Positions 57,590-64,000 of a stretch of DNA of 64,000 bases are shown here, one piece after another (the stretch's first letter is position 1; every line of letters begins with the position of its first letter). The stretch is from Desulfocarbo sp964620595. GTDB lineage: Bacteria; Desulfobacterota; Desulfarculia; Desulfarculales; Desulfarculaceae. The position numbers were made by a program, and so were the translations under genes. The DNA is taken from contig CAZUHP010000001.1 in NCBI GenBank assembly GCA_964620595.1, positions 213,281 through 277,280 on the forward strand, in the 5' to 3' direction. The notes below the pieces were generated by a model that saw nothing but the letters and a program-made list of their open reading frames with translations, did no database searches and was not told the DNA's origin.

Positions 57590-59869
57590 TTAGGCCAGGC
57601 TCACCGGGTCCACGTCCACCACCAGGCGCACCCCGGGCGGCAGGCCGCCCAAAAGGTGGCGGCCCAGGCGCAGGATGCGGGCCGCGCCGCCGGCGGTGGG
57701 TGATTTGATCAAGAGCAGATAGCGCCAGCGCCCCTGGCTGCGGGCGATGGGGGCCGGGGCCGGCCCCAGGAGCCGGGCCCGGGGCTCCAGGCGGGCGCGG
57801 GCCTCCTCCAGGCGCCCGGCCAGGGCCTGGGCCGCCCGCTCGGTGGCTGCCTGGTCCCCGCCCTCCAGGCGCAGGCTCACCAGGCGCATGAAGGGCGGGT
57901 AGCCCAGGGCCCGGCGCTCGGCCAGCTCGGCCGCGTAGAAGGCCTCCGGGTCCTGGGCCAGGGCCGCGGCCAGGGCGTGGTGGTGGGGGTCGTAGGTCTG
58001 CACGATCACCAGGCCCGGCCCGCCCTCGCGCCCGGCCCGGCCCGCCACCTGGGTGAGCAGGGTGTAGGCCCGCTCCCCGGCCCGGAAGTCGGGCACGCTG
58101 AGCGCCTGGTCGGCCAGGAGCACCCCCACCAGGCCGATGAGGGGGAAGTGGTGGCCCTTGGTTATCATCTGGGTGCCCACCACCACGTCCACCTGGTGCC
58201 GGCTCACCTGGCGCAGCACCTCCCGGAGCCCCGCCGGGCTGGCCGCGGTGTCGCTGTCCAGGCGGGCCACCCTGAGGCCGGGCTCCAGCTCCGCCAGCTT
58301 CTCGGCCACCGCCTCGGTGCCCAGGCCCAGGGGCTTCATTCCCTCCCCCGGCGCGCCGCAGTGGGGGCAGGCCTCGGGCAGGGGCCGCTGGTGACCGCAG
58401 GTGTGGCAGACCAGCCGCCCCGGTGCCACCCTGTTGTTCCCCCCGCCCCCCCCGCGCCCCCCCCGGTGGAGGGTGAGGCTCAGGGAGCAGGCCGGGCAGC
58501 CCACGGTCTTGCCGCAGGCCGGGCACAAGAGGGCCGGGGCAAAGCCGCGGCGGTTCAGGAACAGGATGGCCTGGCGGCCGGCGGCCACGGTCTGCTTGAG
58601 GGCCTGGTGCAGGCGGGGGCTCAGGAAGCCGCCCCGCAGGCGGCCGGCCCGGCGCATGTCCACCACCTCCATGGTGGGTAGGCGGGCCTCCTTCACCCGG
58701 CGGGGCAGGCCAAGGAGGGTCAGCTCGCCTTGCCGGGCCCGGTGCCAGGTGGTGACCGCCGGGGTGGCGCTGCCCAGGATGACCACCGCCTTCTGCTCCT
58801 GGCCGCGCAACAGGGCCAGGTCGCGGGCGTGGTAGCGCAGGCGGTCGTCCTGCTTGTAGGCCTCGTCCTGCTCCTCGTCCACGCAGATGACGCCCAGCTC
58901 GCCCAGGGGCGCGAACACCGCCGAGCGGGCGCCCACCACCACCCGGGCCCGGCCGCTGGCAATGGCCTGCCACTGGCCCCGGCGGGCGGCCGGGCCGAGG
59001 CCCGAGTGCAGCACCGCCACCTGGTCCGCGCCCAGCCGGTCGCGCAGGAGTCCTTCCAGGCGCAGGGCCAGGCCGATCTCGGGAGTGAGCACCAGGGCGC
59101 CGCGGCCCTCCTCCAGGGCGGCCTGGCAGGCGTTCAGGTACAGCTCGGTCTTGCCCGAGCCGGTGACCCCGTGGAGCAGGAAGGGGGCAAAGCGCCGGGC
59201 CCGCACGGCCGGCTCCAGTTCGGCCCAGGCCGCCTCCTGGTCCGGGGTGAGCCTTTCGGGCCGGGGCTCGGGCCACAGGGGCCGGCCCAGCAGGTCGCGC
59301 ACCAGGGGGCGGTGGCGGATGGACACCCAGCCCGCCGCCTCCAGGCGGCCCACCAGGGCCTTGGCCCGGGGCCAGCGCTCCCTCAGCTCGGGCAGGCTCA
59401 AGGGTCCTTGGGCCTGGAGGAGTTCCAGCAGTTCCGCCGCCTGGGTGCCGGGCCGGGGCAGGTCCTCCGGCCGGCCCTGGCGGGCGGAGACCACCGCCAC
59501 CTCGGGGGAGCGGGGTTGGGCGGCCGGGGCGCCGGCGCCCAGGCCGGCGGGCAGGGCCCAGGCCAGCACCTGGCCCAGCGGGGCCTGGTAGTAGGCCGCG
59601 GCCCGGGTGAAGAAGCCCTTGAGGCTCGGGGGCAGGGCCTGGCCCGAGGCCAGGTCCTCCAGCACGTCGGCCACGGGCTTGAGGCCCTGGGCCGGCCCGG
59701 GCTCGGGCGCGGCCAGGGCGAAACCCAGGCGGGGCCGGCCGCGCAGGGGCACGGACAGCCTGGTGAGCGGTTGGATGAGGCGGGCCAGCTCGGGCGGCAC
59801 CCGATAGGTGAGGGCGTGCCACACCGGCGCGGCCACGGCCACTTCCACGGTGAGGGCCTGGCTGGACAT
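57590..59869 (-). CDS. priA: Primosomal protein N' (replication restart helicase PriA)
   Basis: PriA (759 aa) is the SF2 helicase that restarts replication at collapsed forks. Motifs: LLHGVTGSGKTELYLNA (Walker A, near residue 216), VICVDEEQDEAYKQ (DEEH-like box reading DEEQ), LGSATPAVTTW, and the zinc sites CPACGKTVGCPAC and CHTCGHQ...CPHCG. Between those zinc pairs lies an extra GGRGGGGGNN stretch encoded by a C-rich tract. The later helicase motifs VVVGTQMITKGHHFP and QVAGRAGR are intact. Length is normal. Confidence 0.96.
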   Translation of the reverse strand: MSSQALTVEVAVAAPVWHALTYRVPPELARLIQPLTRLSVPLRGRPRLGFALAAPEPGPAQGLKPVADVLEDLASGQALPPSLKGFFTRAAAYYQAPLGQVLAWALPAGLGAGAPAAQPRSPEVAVVSARQGRPEDLPRPGTQAAELLELLQAQGPLSLPELRERWPRAKALVGRLEAAGWVSIRHRPLVRDLLGRPLWPEPRPERLTPDQEAAWAELEPAVRARRFAPFLLHGVTGSGKTELYLNACQAALEEGRGALVLTPEIGLALRLEGLLRDRLGADQVAVLHSGLGPAARRGQWQAIASGRARVVVGARSAVFAPLGELGVICVDEEQDEAYKQDDRLRYHARDLALLRGQEQKAVVILGSATPAVTTWHRARQGELTLLGLPRRVKEARLPTMEVVDMRRAGRLRGGFLSPRLHQALKQTVAAGRQAILFLNRRGFAPALLCPACGKTVGCPACSLSLTLHRGGRGGGGGNNRVAPGRLVCHTCGHQRPLPEACPHCGAPGEGMKPLGLGTEAVAEKLAELEPGLRVARLDSDTAASPAGLREVLRQVSRHQVDVVVGTQMITKGHHFPLIGLVGVLLADQALSVPDFRAGERAYTLLTQVAGRAGREGGPGLVIVQTYDPHHHALAAALAQDPEAFYAAELAERRALGYPPFMRLVSLRLEGGDQAATERAAQALAGRLEEARARLEPRARLLGPAPAPIARSQGRWRYLLLIKSPTAGGAARILRLGRHLLGGLPPGVRLVVDVDPVSLA
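58436..58467 (-). repeat. C-rich tract inside priA
   Basis: On the plus strand CCCCCGCCCCCCCCGCGCCC runs on into CCCCCGG. It encodes a Gly-rich loop between the zinc pairs of PriA. Composition resembles the intergenic minisatellites. Confidence 0.6.
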
Positions 59870-59932
59870 GGCCCCTAATCTAGCACGTGAGGCCCCTGGG
59901 GGAAACGGCGGGAATGGCCGGCGAGCAGGAGG

Positions 59933-61276
59933 TTACAGGTCCAGGCCGGTGAGCTGGCGGGCCCAGGTGATGAAGCCCTTGCGGCGTTCCTGCCGGGCCA
60001 TGGCATCCAGGGCCTGGGGGGTGTTGGCGCCGGATTTCCAGGAATTGATGGGTTTTACCACCTTGCGCTGCACAAAGGCGGTGTCCACCAGGAAGTTCAC
60101 ATCGCCCTGGATGGGCTGGAAGTAGAGGTAGCCTTTCTTCACCGCGATGGGCATGGCCAGCCCCCGCTCGCGCACCTGGGTGGCGGCGATGGAGGGGTAG
60201 GGGTAGTGGTTGATGTTCTTGTTCAGGTGGGTGATCTGGCTGTTGTCCATGCCGGCGAGCTGGAAGGACTCGATCATCACGTTGCGGCCCAGCTCCGGGT
60301 CCCAGGCGCACAGGCCGCCTTTCTGGGGGTTTTCCGGGTTGTTGGCCACCACCTCCATGACCATGCGCGCTCCGCTGTCGCCCAGCTTCAGGGCCGCGGC
60401 CAGGCCCTCCAGGTCCAGGGACTGGGCCAGGTAGTCCAGGTCCTCGATGTTGAAGGACACCTTGTCCTCGAACTCGCCCAGGATCTGGCGGTACTCGGAC
60501 CAGGTGAGGTGGGAGGGCCGGCCTGATTCGGACAGGCGGAACACCTGGTTGTCCATGGTGGTCTGCATGAGCATCTGGCCGTGGTTGTGCAGCCGGCGGG
60601 GGGCGGAGGTGTCGTACATCCAGCCCTTGTTGCCCCGGTTGATGCCGTGGAAGGCCTGCTGCACCATGAACAGCACCCGCGGCCGGGAGAAGCCGTAGAA
60701 GTTGGCCTCGCGGAAGTCGTGCAGGATGGTTTCCCAGGACGCTTCGTTGACGATGATGAGAAGGGTCTGTTTTTGCAGTACTTTGGCCGGGTCGAGCCCT
60801 GCCTGCTCGGCCAGTTGGCTGAGGTCCCAGGCCAGTTGCAGCATGTGCCGCCGGCCCAGGCTCATGGAGCGCAGGCTGTCCGGCGCCACCGGCACCTCGT
60901 AGTCCTCGCCCAAAAGGTTGGTGAGCACCTGGGGGCTCAGGTCCAGGCGGGGGTTGATGAGGTACTTGGTGCCCAGGCCCAGGCGGGTGGCCTCGCCGGC
61001 GCAGGTGTGCTCCAAGAGCACCACGCCGTCCAAAAGGGCTTGGCGGGCCCGGTCCATCTCGGCCCCGCCCACGAATTCATCGTCCAACACGGTGATATCC
61101 TTGGGCTCTTCCAAGGAGTCCAGGCGGGGGTACTTGTTCAGTTCGTCTTCCGCGGCCGCCACGGATTCGAGGTCGGCGTACTTGGCCAGGCGCTCCTCCG
61201 CTATATCCAGACAGGTGCGGATGTAGGATGTAAAATCAGTGAGGTCAATGGGTTGCGGCTGGGAAGGGTCTAACAT
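59933..61276 (-). CDS. UDPGP-like (uridylyltransferase fold) protein of unknown substrate
   Basis: This 447-aa soluble protein shows a weak match to the UDP-sugar pyrophosphorylase family. It has GEATRLGLGTKYLINPR near residue 93 in place of the usual GGxGTRLG...PK loop, then LLIIVNEASWETI, FYGFSRPRVLFMVQQAF, and a late KNINHYPYPSIAATQV. The Gly-rich nucleotide loop is altered, so catalysis is unsure. The ATG at 61276 has GGAGAGG 8 bases upstream; the frame is open to 61378. It lies between priA and the phosphatase gene. Confidence 0.6.
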   Translation of the reverse strand: MLDPSQPQPIDLTDFTSYIRTCLDIAEERLAKYADLESVAAAEDELNKYPRLDSLEEPKDITVLDDEFVGGAEMDRARQALLDGVVLLEHTCAGEATRLGLGTKYLINPRLDLSPQVLTNLLGEDYEVPVAPDSLRSMSLGRRHMLQLAWDLSQLAEQAGLDPAKVLQKQTLLIIVNEASWETILHDFREANFYGFSRPRVLFMVQQAFHGINRGNKGWMYDTSAPRRLHNHGQMLMQTTMDNQVFRLSESGRPSHLTWSEYRQILGEFEDKVSFNIEDLDYLAQSLDLEGLAAALKLGDSGARMVMEVVANNPENPQKGGLCAWDPELGRNVMIESFQLAGMDNSQITHLNKNINHYPYPSIAATQVRERGLAMPIAVKKGYLYFQPIQGDVNFLVDTAFVQRKVVKPINSWKSGANTPQALDAMARQERRKGFITWARQLTGLDL

Positions 61277-61401
61277 GCAGGAAACCTCTCCGTTATCGGT
61301 TTGCCAGAGGTGCATATCCGGCGGCAGGCAGGGGGGGCGGCGCCGTCCACCGGGAGCCGGGGGTCGATTTTGAAGCATTGCACACCCGACCCGGGCCTAG
61401 T

Positions 61402-62760
61402 TTAACCTGAATTCCCCTCTGCAAGCAAATCCAAGGCTGGCCCCAGCCCCAGCCACTTGTGCATCAAGTCGTATAATCCGGTGATATCGCTTGGCAAATC
61501 TCGGGGAGCCCCTTCCCCCAGCCACAAGGCCAGGGCTCCTTGGGGACGGTGAGTGCCGCTCAGGTGGCTGCGCCCGAACACCGCGCCCCGGTCCAGGCCG
61601 GCGCGCAGGGAGAAGCCCGGCGCCGCCTCGGCCACCAGGTCCGGCCCCTGGGCGGCCCAAGGGCCCTGGTAGAGTTCCTCCCGGTGGTGCACCCGGGCCA
61701 CCGGCTGGAGGGTCTCGCTGTGCAACTTGCCGTCGCGCTTGGTGATCTGCTGGTAGGTCAGCCCTTGGAGCCGGGCCGCGATCTCCCGGGCCAACTCCAC
61801 GGCCTCGGGTCCGGGCCGCAGGCTGCCCTGGGGAAAGCGGTCCGCGTAGTGCAGGTAGATGCGGCCCGGGTCCAGGGCCAGGGCCCGGCTCTGGGGCAGG
61901 ATGCGTTCCGCCCCGGCCGGCCCCTCCACCTTGAGGTAGCCCTGCTCCACCAGCCAGGGGTTGAGGTACACCTCCGAGCGGATGGGGCCGAAGCCGTGGT
62001 CCGCGGCCACCACCAGGGCCGCCCGGCCCGCCTCCACCGCCGGCCGCAACTCGTCCCAGAGCCAGCCCAGGAACCGGTCCGCCTGGCGGTAGATTTCCAG
62101 GGCGGCCGGGGCCAGGGGGTGTTCCGGTTCCTGGAGGGCGGGCCACAGGAAGTGGTTCACCCGGTCGGTGTCGGTGATGACCGCGCAGAAGAGGTCCCAT
62201 TCCTCCTGCCAGAGCGCCCGGAACATTGCCAGCCGGGTCTCCAGGGCCCGGGCCAGGTCCGCGGCCAGGGCCCCGGGGTCCTGGCGGCCCTGGTCCAGGT
62301 CTGCCTCGGGCCGGTAGCCCAGGGCCTCCAGGCGGGCCAGGAGCCCGGGCGGGTACACCGCCCGGCTCAGCTCCGGGGCCACGAACCCGCTCACCATGAC
62401 GCCGCTGAGGGGGGCGGCCGGGTAGGTGAGGGGCACGTTCAGAACCACCGAGCGCCGGCCGGCCCGGCTCAGGCGGTCCCACAGGCGGGGTGCCCGCACC
62501 GCGCCCGCCTCCACCGGCCGCACCCGGTAGGTGCCGGGCTGGTGCTCGCCAAAGCCGAACACCCCGTGCCCGCCCGGGTTCTGGCCGCTGAACAGGCTGG
62601 TCCAGCACACCGGCGACACCTCGGGCAGGGGCGAGGCCGCCTCCCAGGCCCGGCCCAGGGCGAGCAGCCGGCCCAGGTTGGGCATGACCCCGCGGCCGGC
62701 CAGCTCCCGGGCCAGGTCCAGGCCCACCCCGTCCAGGCCCAGGAATACTAGGCGCCCCAC
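61402..62760 (-). CDS. Alkaline phosphatase superfamily (nucleotide pyrophosphatase/phosphodiesterase-like) protein
   Basis: This 452-aa protein has the metal ligands of the superfamily: LGLDGVGLDLARELA at the start, the nucleophile region SPVCWTSLFSGQNPGGHGVFG (near residue 50), ITDTDRVNHFLWP (Asp, His), VVAADHGFGPIRSEVYLN and FGRSHLSGTHRPQG. It probably hydrolyses a phosphodiester or phosphoester; no signal peptide is seen. The GTG at 62760 lies within the 3' end of deoC (13-bp overlap), suggesting coupling. Confidence 0.88.
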   Translation of the reverse strand: MGRLVFLGLDGVGLDLARELAGRGVMPNLGRLLALGRAWEAASPLPEVSPVCWTSLFSGQNPGGHGVFGFGEHQPGTYRVRPVEAGAVRAPRLWDRLSRAGRRSVVLNVPLTYPAAPLSGVMVSGFVAPELSRAVYPPGLLARLEALGYRPEADLDQGRQDPGALAADLARALETRLAMFRALWQEEWDLFCAVITDTDRVNHFLWPALQEPEHPLAPAALEIYRQADRFLGWLWDELRPAVEAGRAALVVAADHGFGPIRSEVYLNPWLVEQGYLKVEGPAGAERILPQSRALALDPGRIYLHYADRFPQGSLRPGPEAVELAREIAARLQGLTYQQITKRDGKLHSETLQPVARVHHREELYQGPWAAQGPDLVAEAAPGFSLRAGLDRGAVFGRSHLSGTHRPQGALALWLGEGAPRDLPSDITGLYDLMHKWLGLGPALDLLAEGNSG

Positions 62761-63644
62761 CGTTTCCGCGCCTGTTGGTATATGGCCCAGCCCGCGCTGG
62801 CGCCCAGCCGGTCGGCCCCGGCCTCCACCAACGCCAGGGCGCCGTCCAGGGTCTTGATGCCGCCGGCCGCCTTCACCCCCAGCCCGGGGCCGGCCGCCTT
62901 CAGGATGCCCACCTCGGCCGGGGTGGCCGGGCCGAAGAAGCCGGAGCCGGTCTTGAGGAAGGCCACCCCGCTGTCCGCCAGGGCCGCGGCCGCCCGGGCG
63001 GACAGCTCCGGGCCCAGGGCCGAGGTCTCCAGGATCACCTTGACCAGGTGGGGCGCCACCACCCGGGCCACCTCGGCCATCTCGGCCACCGCCCGGGCCA
63101 GCTCCCCGCCCAGGGCCAGGCCCCGGTTGAACACCACGTCTACCTCCGTGGCCCCGGCCTCCACCAGCCCGGCCGCCTCCCTGGCCTTGGCCGCGCCCAG
63201 CTCGAAGCCCAGGGGAAAGGCGGCCACGCTGCACACCGCCACCCGGCTGCCGGCCAGGAGCCCGGCCGCCCGGGGGACCAGCCAGGGCGGGACGCAGGCC
63301 GCGGCCGCTTCCATCTCCAGGCATTCCTCTATATGGCGCTCCAGCTCGGCCGGCCCGGCCAGGGGGTCCAGGAGGGTGTGGTCCAGGCGCCGGGCCAGCT
63401 CGGCCGGGCCGATTCCCCGGGCCGCCGCCCGGCCGCTCAGCTCGGCGTCTATCTCCCGGGCCAGCTCCAGCCAGGCCTCCTCCACGAACAGGCGGCCGTA
63501 GCCCTTTTGGGTCACGAACAGGCCGTCATAGGCCGTGTCCTCGTAGGTCCGCAGCAAATGGGGCACGCCCTGCTGGTCCAGGGCCTGGCACCAGAGGTCT
63601 GCCTGAAAACGGTCGTCCAGCTCGCGCAAAAGAACCATGCCCAT
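62748..63644 (-). CDS. deoC: Deoxyribose-phosphate aldolase fused to a DUF2007-like domain
   Basis: The C-terminal ~220 residues are DeoC, which splits deoxyribose 5-phosphate into acetaldehyde and glyceraldehyde 3-phosphate. Motifs: LARRLDHTLLDPLAG, CSVAAFPLGFELGAAKAREA, EVDVVFNRGLALGG, the Schiff-base Lys in VAFLKTGSGFFGP and GVKAAGGIKTLDGAL. The first ~65 residues (VLLRELDDRFQADLWCQALD, VPHLLRTYEDTAYDGLF) resemble a DUF2007 putative signal-binding domain, an unusual fusion. The ATG at 63644 has GGGGAG six bases before it. Total length 298 aa. Confidence 0.9.
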   Translation of the reverse strand: MGMVLLRELDDRFQADLWCQALDQQGVPHLLRTYEDTAYDGLFVTQKGYGRLFVEEAWLELAREIDAELSGRAAARGIGPAELARRLDHTLLDPLAGPAELERHIEECLEMEAAAACVPPWLVPRAAGLLAGSRVAVCSVAAFPLGFELGAAKAREAAGLVEAGATEVDVVFNRGLALGGELARAVAEMAEVARVVAPHLVKVILETSALGPELSARAAAALADSGVAFLKTGSGFFGPATPAEVGILKAAGPGLGVKAAGGIKTLDGALALVEAGADRLGASAGWAIYQQARKRWGA

Positions 63645-63978
63645 GGTCGGCTCCCCGGGGCTCGTGAGGGTGGGCGTGGAAGGCGGGCGAATGGGAGGCA
63701 CCCCCTGCCGCCCGCGTCGGCCTTGCTTCCCCTACCACTATAGCCACTGGCCGCAGGGATTGCGAGGAGCGGCCCGGGGTAGGGGCTCTCCCGGCCCAAA
63801 TACGGGTTTCCCCCCATGGCGGGTCCAGGGCCTGGTTATCTAACATGTATTCGTGGCAATATAGAACCGGTGCCCCTCGTCCCAGGGTCGGCTCGTTCTC
63901 GCCGGCGGTCTTGCGGCGGCGGGGAGCGCCGTAGCATGTAGTTTCGGCATACCCCCTTGGCAGCGAAAGGAGCGCGGA
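63645..63978. other. Divergent spacer between deoC and the right-edge gene
   Basis: No gene is seen. An AT-rich patch (63836-63868, with CAATATAGAA) is a candidate promoter area. The GC-rich 90 bases after it could fold, but I see no known riboswitch signature. Confidence 0.45.
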
Positions 63979-64000
63979 ATGGGGAAGTATGAGGAGGTGT
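63979..64000 (+). CDS. Start of an unidentified gene (partial)
   Basis: The ATG at 63979 has AAAGGAG eight bases upstream and begins MGKYEEV before the window ends. Too short to identify. Confidence 0.55.

Noticed and set aside
57570..59822. A 750-codon minus-strand frame overlapping priA in another frame
   Set aside because: Pro/Gly/Arg-rich and without motifs; priA is fully supported in its own frame.
63860..63978. Riboswitch in the leader of the right-edge gene
   Set aside because: The region can fold, but no conserved core of a known class (TPP, cobalamin, SAM, glycine, c-di-GMP) could be identified by eye.
1..64000. tRNA or rRNA genes, insertion sequences, integrases
   Set aside because: No cloverleaf, T-arm consensus, rRNA segment, transposase motif or terminal inverted repeat was found on reading both strands.

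Overview
The window is a GC-rich, gene-dense bacterial chromosome segment. It has 61 protein-coding genes, one of them broken by a run of 100 N. I see no rRNA, tRNA, IS element or CRISPR array. It most resembles an anaerobic, flagellated Desulfobacterota bacterium (old delta-proteobacteria, perhaps a Desulfarculales-like sulfate reducer). The evidence is a Tmc/Dsr-type membrane redox module (cytochrome b, HdrD-like Fe-S protein, tetraheme cytochrome c3), an oxygen-sensitive class III ribonucleotide reductase, a LarB protein and sigma-54 promoters on the flagellar genes. The taxonomic placement is inference.

Layout. 1-12.7 kb, minus strand: a flagellar cluster in two sigma-54 units, fliK-flgD-flgE and motA-motB'-motB-fliL-fliM-fliN-fliO-fliP-fliQ-fliR-flhB (flhB leaves the window). 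12.9-16.2 kb, minus: a DUF1285-like protein, an FmdB zinc ribbon, the Mrp Fe-S carrier, Dtd and LarB. 16.3-23.3 kb: prmA-rsmE (plus), topA and dprA (minus), and a secreted VWA-like protein. 23.4-30.1 kb, plus: an acyl-CoA ligase, sfsA, the Tmc-like operon and truD; trmB converges from the minus strand. 31.3-36.6 kb, plus: transketolase and the oxidative pentose phosphate genes gnd, zwf and pgl. 36.7-39.8 kb: an HMCES/YedK protein and an SDR-aldehyde dehydrogenase pair. 39.9-44.3 kb, minus: nrdD-nrdH-nrdG and a degenerate metallo-beta-lactamase-like gene behind paired NrdR boxes. 44.8-50.5 kb, plus: DUF4282, TetR, UspA, a His-rich peptide and a TrkH-TrkA-MFS operon. 50.6-54.3 kb, plus: gatB, mtnA and ilvE. 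54.4-56.9 kb, plus: an NB-ARC/TPR (NLR-like) protein interrupted by the assembly gap. 57.0-63.6 kb, minus: uspA, priA, a UDPGP-like protein, an alkaline phosphatase superfamily protein and deoC. A new plus-strand gene begins at the right edge.

The most unusual items are these. The NLR-like STAND ATPase has a lower-GC reading frame, an unrecognised N-terminal domain and near-identical TPR DNA repeats that broke the assembly. A second MotB lacks the ion-binding Asp. GC-rich minisatellites built on a GTCGCCCCCC unit recur between genes, and related C-rich tracts lie inside zwf and priA. Back-to-back 22-bp and 20-bp tandem repeats run into the trkH start codon. Two NrdR boxes lie exactly 31 bp apart. 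Deoxyribose-phosphate aldolase is fused to a DUF2007-like domain.
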